This document shows, piece after piece, positions 25,174-34,556 of a DNA stretch of 64,000 bases (its first letter is position 1; every line of letters starts with the position of its first letter). The DNA lies in the NCBI RefSeq assembly GCF_021654655.1, contig NZ_AP025225.1:124001-188000 (forward strand). Reading direction: 5' to 3'. The stretch comes from Candidatus Hydrogenosomobacter endosymbioticus. GTDB lineage: Bacteria; Pseudomonadota; Alphaproteobacteria; Holosporales; GW7. The notes beneath the pieces were generated by a model. That model ran no database searches. It saw only the letters and a program-made list of their open reading frames with translations, and was not told the DNA's origin. The translations under genes and the position numbers were made by a program.

Positions 25174-26616
25174 CTATTCATGCAATTCTCGAGCTATAGA
25201 TTCGCATATTTTTTTTGCATCTGAGTAGATCATAAATGTTTTATCGCTATGGAACAGAGGATTGTCAACTCCTGAATATCCAACTCCTCCTGCAGATCTT
25301 TTAACAAACAGTACGCAACGAGCCTTGTCCGCGTCAAAAACGGGCATACCATATATGGGACTCGATTTGTCTGTTCTAGCAGATGGGTTAGTGATGTCAT
25401 TAGCTCCTATAACGAATACGACGTCTGTTTGAGGCATATCATTGTTAATATCGTCCATTTCAAAAACATCTTCGCTTGGGATGTTAGCTTCCGCTAGAAG
25501 GACGTTCATATGTCCAGGCATCCTTCCGGCCACTGGATGTATCCCATAACGAACTGTAACTCCTATTTTTTTTAGCAGGTCTGCCATCTCTTTAAGAGCA
25601 TATTGTGCATGAGCTGCAGCCATTCCATACCCAGGTATTATCACTATGGAATCAGCGTTTTTCATAATAAAAGCCGCTTCCTCAGCTGCTGCAGTTTTTG
25701 GCGCATTTATTGCCGAATTAGTTTCTCCGCTCTTAGTAAAAGTTTTCGTTGAGCTGCGTGAGGTTGTATTCTTCATACTGTCCGAAAATATGCTAAACAA
25801 AGAGCGGTTCATTCCGATGCACATCACATAGCTAAGCATAGCTCCGGAAGCTCCCACTATAGACCCTACCACTATGAGCAAAAAGCTCCCGCCAAATTTT
25901 CCAGAAGATGCAAAACCTAGGCTTACAGCAGCCCATCCAGATAACGAATTCAGAATAGATATCACAACAGGCATATCAGCTCCTCCAATCGGTACAACGA
26001 GGAATACTCCAAGCGCACACGCAATAATCGAAAGCGCAATAAGCATTGTAACAGACGGAAAGACCATGAATAAAAACAAAAATATCCCCTGTATAAAACA
26101 CAGGACGAAAAACCATATCGGCTGATCACTTATGATCGCCGAGCGCGACAGGATACCTTGCAGTTTACAAAACGCTATTATAGATCCTGCAAACGTGACC
26201 GCTCCTATTACGGCTCCGCCTCCGATATCAAGAGCAGACATAGCCGTGATCGATTCTAAGATTTGTTCACTGCCAACGCTATTTACAGCAGTAGAAGAAA
26301 GAGCGAGCATGAAAATAGCTATCAAAACTGCCGCTAATCCAACAAGGCTGTGAAACGCGGCCATAAGCTGGGGAAGAGAAGTCATTTTTACCATATACGT
26401 CCATGCAACGCCAACTGCGCCACCTGCCAAAAACACGGCCGTATATCTTGCAAACCAATAATCAAAGGAAACGCATCCCAAAAGAGCTGCTCCTATCCCA
26501 ACAGCTCCAGCAGCAACTGCTTTTCTTGAGCTGCTTATAGAAGAAAGCATACTAAAAGACACTACAACAGCAGCCATAGCTAAAACATAGGCAATCAAAA
26601 CAAAAACGCTAAACAT
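25174..26616 (-). CDS. pntB: NAD(P) transhydrogenase subunit beta
   Basis: 480 residues. N-terminal membrane domain (about eight to nine helices) followed by the NADP(H)-binding domain III with VIIPGYGMAAAHAQYALKEM, the GIHPVAGRMPGHMNVLLAEA stretch, and the C-terminal NPLFHSDKTFMIYSDAKK. Couples proton re-entry to NADPH formation. A polar insert of about 30 residues rich in Ser/Thr sits between the membrane and nucleotide domains. Last gene of pntAA-pntAB-pntB, 47 bp behind pntAB. Confidence 0.96.
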   Translation of the reverse strand: MFSVFVLIAYVLAMAAVVVSFSMLSSISSSRKAVAAGAVGIGAALLGCVSFDYWFARYTAVFLAGGAVGVAWTYMVKMTSLPQLMAAFHSLVGLAAVLIAIFMLALSSTAVNSVGSEQILESITAMSALDIGGGAVIGAVTFAGSIIAFCKLQGILSRSAIISDQPIWFFVLCFIQGIFLFLFMVFPSVTMLIALSIIACALGVFLVVPIGGADMPVVISILNSLSGWAAVSLGFASSGKFGGSFLLIVVGSIVGASGAMLSYVMCIGMNRSLFSIFSDSMKNTTSRSSTKTFTKSGETNSAINAPKTAAAEEAAFIMKNADSIVIIPGYGMAAAHAQYALKEMADLLKKIGVTVRYGIHPVAGRMPGHMNVLLAEANIPSEDVFEMDDINNDMPQTDVVFVIGANDITNPSARTDKSSPIYGMPVFDADKARCVLFVKRSAGGVGYSGVDNPLFHSDKTFMIYSDAKKICESIARELHE

Positions 26617-26663
26617 CTAAACCCCTATAAACATTTTTGCTGTTTCTCTTACAGCAGTTTATT

Positions 26664-27209
26664 TTATTCATTGCGCGCACTAGCAGATCTAGGGCTTTTT
26701 TTCCTGGGCATAAACATAGAAATCATTCTATGGGTTATAAAAAACCCACCAAAAACATTTATACCAAGGATAAAAACCGACAACATATTAACAGCCGAAA
26801 ATGAATCTATGCTGGAAGCGCGCCAAGCACTTACTTTTTTATCAACATCAAATTTTCTATAATCGCTTGATTTTCCGTCCTGTATATAATCCGAAGCTTC
26901 ATATGTTGTTTTAGAGTTCGCGATTTGGACCTCTTTATTGTCTATATTTGAGACTGAGCGCCTCAGATCTGCAGAATTTCCATATTTTATCCCAGAAGAA
27001 ATTGCAATAACTATTATAATGCTCGATATGGCATTAGTAAGGCTCATCAGAGGTGCGTGTAAAGAGCCGCTTACCCTTGAGACTACGAAATAACCTAGAA
27101 ACACAGACAAGACCAAAATGATCACGGGGTATGAAGCGACTCCATCGCAATAACCAGAGGCTGCTGAGCTGGGAACAACGCCAGAAAAACACAAAAACAT
27201 CACAGTCAT
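26664..27209 (-). CDS. pntAB: NAD(P) transhydrogenase subunit alpha part 2, with insert
   Basis: 181 residues. The family membrane core is present in two halves: SGSLHAPLMSLTNAISSIIIV, and near the end MLSVFILGINVFGGFFITHRMI. In most alphaproteobacteria the protein is about 100-140 residues; here roughly 60 polar residues (about 92-135, rich in Asp, Ser, Lys) are inserted between membrane helices. The N-terminal helix may be a signal anchor. Sits between pntAA and pntB. Confidence 0.93.
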   Translation of the reverse strand: MTVMFLCFSGVVPSSAASGYCDGVASYPVIILVLSVFLGYFVVSRVSGSLHAPLMSLTNAISSIIIVIAISSGIKYGNSADLRRSVSNIDNKEVQIANSKTTYEASDYIQDGKSSDYRKFDVDKKVSAWRASSIDSFSAVNMLSVFILGINVFGGFFITHRMISMFMPRKKSPRSASARNE

Positions 27210-27247
27210 AAAAAATACCTCTCTAATCTTCTACTATTTTCTTCATT

Positions 27248-28363
27248 TCATCGAGAAATCAAAGTGCTTTCCAAAAGCTCGTCGTCGAGCCTATATTTCC
27301 TGATGTCATCCCCACCATTAAGCAGCTTCACAAATTCGAACAGGTTGCGTGAATACATTGAACTCGCATCTTTAGAAACTGCATTAAGTCCATATTCTGG
27401 TCCAACTACAGTTACCCCATCGACGGACAGAGAGCGCCCCTTTTTGCTAAGTTCGCAGTTTCCGCGCATAGTATCATTAGCATTAACTTCATAGGCCCTG
27501 TCTGAGGCTATATCTATGATAACTGACCCCTTTTTCATTTCAGATATAATGCTTTTATCTATGAGAAGAGGTGGCTCTTTTCCTGGTATCAAAGCGCTGC
27601 ATATCACTATGTCGGAGTTTTTGGCGGCAGATGCTATGCTGCTTCGCTGCTTAGACCTATATTCTTCGCTCATTTCAGAAGCGTACCCAGAGCTGGATTC
27701 CGAAGACTCGCTGTCTGGATCAACGGACACAAATTTTCCTCCAACGCTTTCAACCTGCTCTTTTGCAGACGATCTTACGTCGAAAGCAAAAACATTTGCC
27801 CCAAGTCTTTTTGCCGTCGCTATGGCTTGTAGACCAGCCACTCCCGCTCCAAGAACCAAAACACGCACGCCTCTAGTGCTTCCAGCAGAAGTCATAAACA
27901 CTGGAAATACTTTTCGAATGTGATATGTCGCAAGTAGAACTGCAGCATACCCATAGAGATTATTTTGAGAAGAAAGAACATCCATGCTCTGAGCCCTAGA
28001 AATTCTCGGTAACAGTTCTAGACTGAACGCAGACACCCCGTTTTTTCTAAGCAAGGAAGAGAATTTGCATGCAGAGCCTCCGAGCATACCAACTATACAG
28101 CTGTCCTTCGGTATACGAGACACCATATCGTCGTTATGGGCTCCAACAAGAAGAAAGATTCCGCTATCAGAGTAAATCCTGTCGCTGTCGACACAGTGTG
28201 CTCCAGCTGAAGAATATTCATCATCGCTGAAAAATGACTTTTCACCAGCTCCGCGCTCTATATAGACATGCGCGCCTCCGTCAACAAATCTTTTCGCAAT
28301 GTCAGGAGTAAGAGCAATCCTGTGATCTTCCTCCGGGCTCGTCCTCGGTACAAAAACCTTCAT
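27248..28363 (-). CDS. pntAA: NAD(P) transhydrogenase subunit alpha part 1
   Basis: 371 residues, soluble NAD(H)-binding domain I. Starts MKVFVPRTSPEEDHRIALTPD (family: ER..VA.TP), with NAD-fold LVLGAGVAGLQAIATAKRLGA and the terminal VVGPEYGLNAVSKDASSMYSRN. With pntAB it forms the alpha subunit, split in two as in many alphaproteobacteria. First gene of the operon; no clear ribosome-binding site. Confidence 0.96.
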   Translation of the reverse strand: MKVFVPRTSPEEDHRIALTPDIAKRFVDGGAHVYIERGAGEKSFFSDDEYSSAGAHCVDSDRIYSDSGIFLLVGAHNDDMVSRIPKDSCIVGMLGGSACKFSSLLRKNGVSAFSLELLPRISRAQSMDVLSSQNNLYGYAAVLLATYHIRKVFPVFMTSAGSTRGVRVLVLGAGVAGLQAIATAKRLGANVFAFDVRSSAKEQVESVGGKFVSVDPDSESSESSSGYASEMSEEYRSKQRSSIASAAKNSDIVICSALIPGKEPPLLIDKSIISEMKKGSVIIDIASDRAYEVNANDTMRGNCELSKKGRSLSVDGVTVVGPEYGLNAVSKDASSMYSRNLFEFVKLLNGGDDIRKYRLDDELLESTLISR

Positions 28364-28393
28364 AAAACAAACTATAAAAACAAGAACTAGCGA

Positions 28394-28422
28394 ATGCTAT
28401 CAGAATTGGTATTTTTTTACAA
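28394..28422 (-). promoter_or_regulatory. Promoter of the pnt operon
   Basis: On the minus strand TTGTAA (28422-28417), 17-base spacer, TAGCAT (28399-28394). Start expected near 28387, about 24 bases before the ATG. The same -10 hexamer occurs at the 5S and initiator tRNA promoters. Confidence 0.5.
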
Positions 28423-28464
28423 TTTATTAAGTTGAAAAACTTTTTAGGCGGCAGGAGCACTGAA

Positions 28465-28476
28465 GGTTGCGCAACC
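28465..28476. other. 12-bp perfect palindrome GGTTGCGCAACC
   Basis: Lies 43 bp upstream of the pnt -35 box and 54 bp behind pheT. Could be an operator or part of the pheT 3' end; no T-run follows. Confidence 0.4.
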
Positions 28477-28529
28477 GCTTCTCTATAGTAGGCAGAGCCT
28501 CTAGCCACAGCGCGAATGCAGGGGTGTTT

Positions 28530-30965
28530 TCATGGTTTTTTATTCAGAGTTAAGAGATCCCCGCGCAGCTCTGCTCCGCATTCTTCCGCAGACTTGACTA
28601 TAGAAAGCATCATAGACCGTAAGTCATTGTCTGAGAACGCTTTATCTTTTGGCTGGAATGTACACCTTATGGAAACAGATTTCTTTCCAGTTCCAACCTT
28701 CTCCTCGTCAGAGAAAATGTCTATGAGAGAAATTCCGACCGTTTCCATAGTGACAGATCTTGATAAAGCGCTGAATAATTCTCCAATTTGGTAATTTTTG
28801 TCTATTACGAACGACAAGTCTTTTTCTACCTGCTGTAGTTGGGGGATAATGTAGGGTGGCTTTGGAAAGGAAACAGAGAACTCTGGCATATAAGAAAGGT
28901 TTACTTCGAATGCAGCAATTTCTAGCTTCTCATCAAATTCGCGGTCTATCTTTGGATGAATCTGTCCGCATACAGCGATTACTTTGTTACCTGTGTAGTA
29001 GGTGAGAGATCGTCCTGGATGAAACCATGAAGGACCTCCATTTTTTATAGAGCTCCATTTTACGCCGCAACAAAGCAGTATTTTTTCCACTATTTCTTTA
29101 GAAAAGAACAGAGATTGCTCGCGTGCACTTGTAGTTGGGATGATCCCGCTAGCGGCAGTGTGTTCTCCATCGGAAGACTGCTCAAAAAACACTTTTCCTA
29201 TTTCAAATATTGGAGAAAATTCGACATTTTTTCTTATGTGATATACGGCGTTGCTTAAAAGGTTAGGAATTATTGACGGACGCATAACAGAAAGTTCGCT
29301 GCTTATAGGATTTTTTAGCTCCATACCTTTTATGGCATCGCAGTTATGAGTGAAAAGATTGGCCATTCTGCGTTGCATGAAAGACCAAGTGATTGCTTCG
29401 AAAAACCCACAACTTATTAGGAGACTGCGAACGCGTCTTTGGATAAGCAGAGGACTTTTTAAAAGAGCCTCAGAATATAAAAAGGGGTTTGATGGAATGT
29501 CTGCATATCCATTGATTCGAAGTATCTCCTCCACATAATCTTCGGCGGATGGCCGTATGTCATTTCTCCACGAAGGAGCTATTATTTCGGCACCCTCCTG
29601 ATCGTGAGATTTTATATAACACCAGAGAGAACACAGCCTTTTTAATATTTCATCATTACTTATGCTTGCGCCGCTGAGTTTTTTTACATCTGAATATTCG
29701 AATCGAAATGGATCTGCAACTCTAAGAGCTCTTGATGTAGTTTTAATTTCTGTTTGCGTTACAATGTCTGCGCCTCCGCAATATTCCGCAATCATGCTCG
29801 AACAAATTTTTACAGCCTTAGCACATCTGGAGTTGTCTACTCCTCGCTCAAACCTGAAGCTTGATTCACTTTTTATGCGGGATTTTCTTGCTGTTATAGC
29901 TATTGTTGACGCGTCAAAGTTCCCAGATTCTATAATGACGTTTTTCGTATCTTCTTTGCACGCTGTCCTTTCTCCTCCAAGTATTCCGGCGATTGATATA
30001 ATCCCTTCGTCATCGCATACAACTATTGCTCCTTGGTCCAGGACATAGTCGACTCCGTCAAGCCCACGAAACTTTTCTTTATCATTTGATAAACGAACGT
30101 GTATTTTCCCGCGTATCTTATCAAGGTCATATGCGTGAACTGGGCGAGAAGAGTCGATACACAAATAGTTTGTGATATCTACTATCGGCGATATGGTCTT
30201 TAAGCCTATACTTGCAATGCGTTCGCTTATAAGACTACAGCTTGATTTATTATTGATTCCGCGCAAAGAGCACAGGCACAGCTCTGAGCATGCTTCAGTT
30301 AGGATTTCTCCCATGATTTCGACAGGTCGTTCGTCTGAGCAAATACATTTTTCATCGTCAAACTCGCGAAATCTATATGGTTTAAGAGTTCCGCATCCGA
30401 GAGAAGATAGCTCTTTTGCGATTCCCCTAACCCCAAGCAAGTCTCCTCTGTTAGGTGTAATCTCTAGTTCTAGTATAGGGTCATATGGAAGCAATGAACT
30501 TAGAGTGGTTCCTTCAACAGCGCTTTCGCAAAGCTCTATAATTCCCTCGGTTTCTTGTTTTAGGCCCATTTTCTCGAGCTTGCTTTCTATGCAAAGCTCT
30601 TTCGCAGAACACAGCATGCCTTCACTTTTAACTCCACGCACAGAACTTTCTTTTATGTGAACATGGGAGCCAGGAAGTATGCTTCCGGGAATAGCAAGTA
30701 TGGTTTTCATTCCGGGCCGTACATTTGCTGCTCCGCAAACTACGCTTAGCTTTTTCTCGCCATATCTCACAGAGCAGACGCTTAGTTTATCCGCATTTTC
30801 ATGCTTTATTACGTTCTCTATGTAAGCGATAAAAAAATTGTTTGCCCATTCGCTTCCTTCTTGAAGCGATGTCTCAGTTCCAGAGATAGAAAGCGATTCG
30901 CATATTTGATATGGGTGCAGGAGAAGATCTATGTGCTCTCTAAGCCAACTTAGTGTTACTTTCAT
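28530..30965 (-). CDS. pheT: Phenylalanyl-tRNA synthetase beta subunit
   Basis: 811 residues with full domain order: MKVTLSWLREHIDL start, OB-fold tRNA-binding domain (about 40-150), B3/B4 editing domain including ITPNRGDLLGVRGIAKEL, B5 domain, the catalytic-like core and a C-terminal ferredoxin-fold anticodon-binding domain with QQVEKDLSFVIDKNY. Forms the alpha2-beta2 enzyme with PheS. pheS is not next to it: the gene upstream is rlmE on the opposite strand and downstream is pntAA. No clear ribosome-binding site. Confidence 0.96.
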   Translation of the reverse strand: MKVTLSWLREHIDLLLHPYQICESLSISGTETSLQEGSEWANNFFIAYIENVIKHENADKLSVCSVRYGEKKLSVVCGAANVRPGMKTILAIPGSILPGSHVHIKESSVRGVKSEGMLCSAKELCIESKLEKMGLKQETEGIIELCESAVEGTTLSSLLPYDPILELEITPNRGDLLGVRGIAKELSSLGCGTLKPYRFREFDDEKCICSDERPVEIMGEILTEACSELCLCSLRGINNKSSCSLISERIASIGLKTISPIVDITNYLCIDSSRPVHAYDLDKIRGKIHVRLSNDKEKFRGLDGVDYVLDQGAIVVCDDEGIISIAGILGGERTACKEDTKNVIIESGNFDASTIAITARKSRIKSESSFRFERGVDNSRCAKAVKICSSMIAEYCGGADIVTQTEIKTTSRALRVADPFRFEYSDVKKLSGASISNDEILKRLCSLWCYIKSHDQEGAEIIAPSWRNDIRPSAEDYVEEILRINGYADIPSNPFLYSEALLKSPLLIQRRVRSLLISCGFFEAITWSFMQRRMANLFTHNCDAIKGMELKNPISSELSVMRPSIIPNLLSNAVYHIRKNVEFSPIFEIGKVFFEQSSDGEHTAASGIIPTTSAREQSLFFSKEIVEKILLCCGVKWSSIKNGGPSWFHPGRSLTYYTGNKVIAVCGQIHPKIDREFDEKLEIAAFEVNLSYMPEFSVSFPKPPYIIPQLQQVEKDLSFVIDKNYQIGELFSALSRSVTMETVGISLIDIFSDEEKVGTGKKSVSIRCTFQPKDKAFSDNDLRSMMLSIVKSAEECGAELRGDLLTLNKKP

Positions 30966-31116
30966 AAAAAAATCAATTCACAGCGGTGCCTAGCCATCGC
31001 AACATTCTACACTTAAAACTGTACAATAGGGAGGTCTTGCGGAGGCGTATTCTAAAATTGTTTGTGAGGCAATAAAATAACAGTTAGAAAATACTAAAAG
31101 CTAAAGCCTTTTGCAA

Positions 31117-31809
31117 ATGATAAAACTGAAAGAAACGAAATTTTTGCGAAATAAGAATATGAAGTCGTCGTCAGCAAGGTGGATTTCGAGGCATATAAAA
31201 GATGAATATGTTATTGCTGCTAAGAGGGAAAAATACCGATCGCGGTCGGCGTTCAAGCTTATTGAAATACATGAAAAGGAGAATATATTCAGTCGCAAAT
31301 GTTTGTCTGTTTTGGACCTTGGGTGTTCACCAGGCGGGTGGAGTCAAGTTGCAACGAGGATTTTGGAAAATAATATTAATAATGTCACCATAGTGGGAGT
31401 TGATTTGATTGGCATGGAGCCGATAGAAGGAGTTAATTTTATAGCAGGAGATTTTTGTGACTTAACTATTCAAAAATCGATAGTATCTTTCAAAAATAAG
31501 TTTGACATTATAATGAGTGACATGGCTCCAAATACTATCGGTCACAAGTCCACAGACATGATTAGGTCTGCCGCGCTGATAGAGCAGGTATGCGAATTTG
31601 CCGACAAGTATTTATCAGAAGGAGGAACCCTTGTGTTTAAAAGTTTTTGTCAGAACATAAGCCAGAATTCGCAACAGTTTTTGAAGTCTAATTTTGCGTA
31701 TTTTAAAAGAATAAAGCCAAAATCAAGCAGAAAAGAATCTATAGAAGTGTATTTTGTTGCAAAAAATTTTAACGGTAGGAAAAAATCTTCTACAAATAAT
31801 TTGCTATAG
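31117..31809 (+). CDS. rlmE: RlmE/FtsJ 23S rRNA 2'-O-ribose methyltransferase
   Basis: 230 residues from ATG 31117; a later start near MKSSSARWISRH is possible. The K-D-K-E tetrad of the family is visible: YRSRSAFKL, IIMSDMAPN, TLVFKSF and ESIEVYFVA, with SAM motif LDLGCSPGGWSQVA. Methylates U2552 of 23S rRNA in the A loop during late large-subunit assembly. Divergent from pheT. Confidence 0.93.
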   Translation: MIKLKETKFLRNKNMKSSSARWISRHIKDEYVIAAKREKYRSRSAFKLIEIHEKENIFSRKCLSVLDLGCSPGGWSQVATRILENNINNVTIVGVDLIGMEPIEGVNFIAGDFCDLTIQKSIVSFKNKFDIIMSDMAPNTIGHKSTDMIRSAALIEQVCEFADKYLSEGGTLVFKSFCQNISQNSQQFLKSNFAYFKRIKPKSSRKESIEVYFVAKNFNGRKKSSTNNLL

Positions 31810-31838
31810 CACTTTATGAGAGCTTGGATACAAAAAAT

Positions 31839-31858
31839 ATGCGCTATCATGCGCTATC
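31839..31858. repeat. Tandem 10-bp direct repeat ATGCGCTATC
   Basis: Two exact adjacent copies, with a nine-base partial third copy (ATGCGCTAT) at 31922. Lies between rlmE and the atp operon. Confidence 0.7.
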
Positions 31859-31893
31859 TTTGTGATGGAAGTCTTTTGTTTACGCGTTATTTT

Positions 31894-31902
31894 TGATATA
31901 CA
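31894..31902 (+). promoter_or_regulatory. Possible extended -10 promoter for the atp operon
   Basis: TGATATACA fits TGnTATAnT with one change; TTGTTT is 15 bases upstream of the -10 hexamer. It is about 130 bp before the atpI start chosen here. Confidence 0.35.
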
Positions 31903-32032
31903 ATTTATGGAAGGAGTTCATATGCGCTATTGTGCTTTTTTCGTCTATAGCTATAATCTTCATCAGTATAAGGTTTTTGATTATAGGCGAAGCGAAAGAG
32001 AGTCTGTGTGGTGTATAGAGCGGTCGAACTTT

Positions 32033-32281
32033 ATGGTAGATAACAAGGATGGTTGTTCTGGGCAACCTGGGTCTGGAGAGGGTTCTTTTAGACGGGCCGG
32101 GGTCTTGTCGCTTTTTTGTGTGGGCTCCGAGCTGGCTGTTGGGATAGTGTTCTGTGTTTTCGTTTCATGGTGGATCGGGTCTTTTTTTCATTTATCCAAT
32201 TTTTGTAAAATAATGATAGGATTCACATTGGGTATGTCGCAGAATTTTTTTGTGCTCTATAGGATAGCGAAAAGGAAGTAA
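32033..32281 (+). CDS. atpI: ATP synthase assembly protein AtpI
   Basis: 82 residues from ATG 32033: a short Gly/Ser-rich N-terminus, then two membrane helices (LFCVGSELAVGIVFCVFVSWWIG and a second ending LGMSQNFFVLYRIAKRK as separate stretches). Family: AtpI/AtpZ, which helps c-ring assembly or magnesium/calcium transport. The frame is open back to 31862, but the extra N-terminal residues are not like AtpI. Directly followed by atpB after one base. Confidence 0.8.
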   Translation: MVDNKDGCSGQPGSGEGSFRRAGVLSLFCVGSELAVGIVFCVFVSWWIGSFFHLSNFCKIMIGFTLGMSQNFFVLYRIAKRK

Positions 32282-32282
32282 A

Positions 32283-33002
32283 ATGCATCCTCTGAAACAG
32301 TTTGAGATTCACACGCTTATTCCTATAGACGTTTTCGGAATTGATCTGTCGTTTACTAATGCTGCTGCTTTTATGATGTTGGCTGCGGTTTTGCCATCAG
32401 CGTTTTTTTTGTTTTGTTTGCGTTGCGAGTCTATAGTTCCCGGTAGAGTGCAATCTGTTGGTGAGATGTTTTTTTATTTAGTCTACAGAATGCTTTCTGA
32501 TATAAGCGGAGAGAAAGGGGTCAAGTTTTTTCCTTTAATATTCTCGATATTTATGTTTATACTAGCCGGGAATGTTTTGGGAATGCTTCCGTGGGCGTTT
32601 ACATTTACGAGCCAAGTTATTGCTGATTTCGCGCTTGCGCTAGCTGTTGTTGTTGCAATTACAGTTGCTGGGATCGTTGTGAACGGCAATAAATTTTTTC
32701 GTGTGTTTTTGCCGAGGAATGTTCCCATTTGGATCTCGCCAATTCTTCTTCCAATAGAGATAATATCGTATTTCATTAAACCGTTAAGTCTTTCTGGTAG
32801 GCTGTTTGTTAATATGACGGCAGGGCATATAATGCTTAAGGTATTTGCTCATTTTATAGTGAGTATAGGAGTGTTTGGGGTTGTGCCGCTTGCTGTAGCA
32901 ATAGTTTTGACTGCGCTTGAATTTTTTGTGGCGCTGCTTCAGGCTTATGTCTTTACTATAATGAGCTGTATTTATTTGAATGATGCGTTACACCCGCATT
33001 GA
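32283..33002 (+). CDS. atpB: ATP synthase F0 subunit a
   Basis: 239 residues, MHPLKQFEIHTLIP at the start (alphaproteobacterial form), five to six helices, and the essential arginine in KPLSLSGRLFVNMTAGH. The glycine before the arginine in LSGRLF differs from the common LSVRLF. Forms the proton half-channels against the c-ring. Second gene of atpI-B-E-F'-F. Confidence 0.96.
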   Translation: MHPLKQFEIHTLIPIDVFGIDLSFTNAAAFMMLAAVLPSAFFLFCLRCESIVPGRVQSVGEMFFYLVYRMLSDISGEKGVKFFPLIFSIFMFILAGNVLGMLPWAFTFTSQVIADFALALAVVVAITVAGIVVNGNKFFRVFLPRNVPIWISPILLPIEIISYFIKPLSLSGRLFVNMTAGHIMLKVFAHFIVSIGVFGVVPLAVAIVLTALEFFVALLQAYVFTIMSCIYLNDALHPH

Positions 33003-33026
33003 GATGGTGAAAAAAGGAGATGTGTT

Positions 33027-33263
33027 ATGGACGTTAATGCTGTAATTGAGAGTTCTAAGTTAACAGCGGCTGCGATGGCGGTTCTTCCGCTTGCTGGTGT
33101 TGGGCTTGGTATTGGTGTTATTTTCAATGCTTTACTCAATTCTGTCGCGAGAAATCCGGAGGCGAAGGACAGTTTGTTTACTATGGGAATTTTAGGCGCG
33201 GTTTTGGCTGAGAGCATAGGGTTGTTCGCCCTTTTGGTATCTTTTCTCATTTTGTTCAGATAA
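33027..33263 (+). CDS. atpE: ATP synthase F0 subunit c
   Basis: 78 residues, two helices. Glycine-rich helix 1 LAGVGLGIGVIF, polar loop ARNPEAKDSL, helix 2 with the proton-carrying glutamate in LAESIGLFALLVSFL. AAAAGGAG precedes the ATG. Forms the rotor ring. Confidence 0.97.
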   Translation: MDVNAVIESSKLTAAAMAVLPLAGVGLGIGVIFNALLNSVARNPEAKDSLFTMGILGAVLAESIGLFALLVSFLILFR

Positions 33264-33288
33264 CTGCGTAAGGTGAGGAGTATCATAT

Positions 33289-33798
33289 ATGCCGCAGCTT
33301 GATCCGGTTTTTTACCCTTCGGTGTTGTTTTGGCTTTTTGTTTCATTTGCGCTTTCTTTGGTTCTTATGCAAAACTTAGTTCTTCCAAGATTTTTTCTGA
33401 TAAAGAAACGAAGAGAAGACAAAGTTAGAGATCTGATGCTGCGAGCCGAGAAGATTCAAAGGTCTGCGGATGAGGCAAAAGAGATTGTTGAATATGCTGA
33501 AAAAGGCGCAAAAGCTGCTGTTGATAAAATAATAGAAGAAGCAAGCGAGGCGTGCAGGTCTAAATACGATGAGTATGTTTCTGATCTTGATGCTGCTATT
33601 GAAAAAAGACTATTTAGTGTGCAGAAGCACTTGGAAAACGAACGTAAGATTGCAATGAGAGATTCAGAATCATTAGCGAAATCTATATGCGGAGCTATTG
33701 TTGAATCTAATATAGGAATAAAAGATGCTAATGATATGAAGAATATAGGCGGAGGGGCAGGTGAGAGACCATATGAAGAGCAGCGCTCCGACGACTGA
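33289..33798 (+). CDS. atpF': ATP synthase F0 subunit b'
   Basis: 169 residues. Membrane helix after MPQLDPVFYPSVLFWLFVSFALSL, then a long heptad-like helix with alternating K/E/A forming the peripheral stalk. Two b-type genes (b' then b) are the rule in alphaproteobacteria. The last 25 residues are an untypical glycine/aspartate tail. Confidence 0.93.
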   Translation: MPQLDPVFYPSVLFWLFVSFALSLVLMQNLVLPRFFLIKKRREDKVRDLMLRAEKIQRSADEAKEIVEYAEKGAKAAVDKIIEEASEACRSKYDEYVSDLDAAIEKRLFSVQKHLENERKIAMRDSESLAKSICGAIVESNIGIKDANDMKNIGGGAGERPYEEQRSDD

Positions 33799-33867
33799 AT
33801 TTATCTTAGACGGAGAGCTATGCTCAGGGTTCCTCTATAGGAGCTATAGATTTTATTGGAGATTGGT

Positions 33868-34371
33868 ATGACGGTTTTCGTTGGTTCTTTTTTTCAAGAT
33901 CCTGCGTTTGGAACGCTTCTTGCGTTTATGGGATTTGTCATTTTATTTGCAAAATTCGGAGTGAGGTCAGTTATTTCTGCGCTGGATTCTCATATAAACG
34001 AAGTTCGGGATAGCATAGACAAAGCAGAGCAGGCCCTTACACAAGCGGAGCAGTCTCTCGCTTCTGTTAACAAGATGGCGATAGAACAGAAAGAGAGGCG
34101 AGAAGAGATGCTTCGATATGCACACGCAAGGTCGAAAATTATTTTTCAGCAGATGAAGCAGCAGCTAGAAAACGTAGAGCGGGCGAGGGCGGCTATGGTT
34201 GAAACACAAATAGATGCAATGACTAGGAGTTTGAGGCTTGAGGTTACAAAAAGCTTGCTGAGAGAGGCGTTTAGTCAAGTTCGCGCTGTTGTATCTAAGC
34301 AGGATGCACAACTTGTGTCTGTGGAATTTTTTAGCAATGAGCTTGATTTAATAGACAAAATTTCGAGATAG
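33868..34371 (+). CDS. atpF: ATP synthase F0 subunit b
   Basis: 167 residues from ATG 33868 with GGAG six bases upstream; an in-frame TTG at 33856 overlaps that site. Short N-terminal membrane helix (LLAFMGFVILFAKFG) and a long charged helix that binds delta/alpha. Last gene of the F0 operon; the F1 genes (atpHAGDC) are elsewhere, as usual for this class. A terminator follows. Confidence 0.94.
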   Translation: MTVFVGSFFQDPAFGTLLAFMGFVILFAKFGVRSVISALDSHINEVRDSIDKAEQALTQAEQSLASVNKMAIEQKERREEMLRYAHARSKIIFQQMKQQLENVERARAAMVETQIDAMTRSLRLEVTKSLLREAFSQVRAVVSKQDAQLVSVEFFSNELDLIDKISR

Positions 34372-34523
34372 AGATAAGGTTCAGCATAGTGAGCATAAAA
34401 AGAAAGGAAATGGAGTTTTTGTTGCGTAAATATGCGTACGAGCGTGATGTGGCAACACAAGATGCTGGTTGTTTGCTTATTTGCCGGACAGGGGGGGCAT
34501 CATTTGCGGCTGCTTGCTTGCCT

Positions 34524-34556
34524 ATCGTTTGTTTGGGAACGAAAAACGATTATTTT
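34524..34556 (+). terminator. Terminator of the atp operon
   Basis: ATCGTTT (34524-34530) pairs with AAACGAT (34544-34550), with GTT/AAC inside, followed by TATTTTTC. It overlaps the stop codon of the convergent hdaA gene. Confidence 0.65.
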
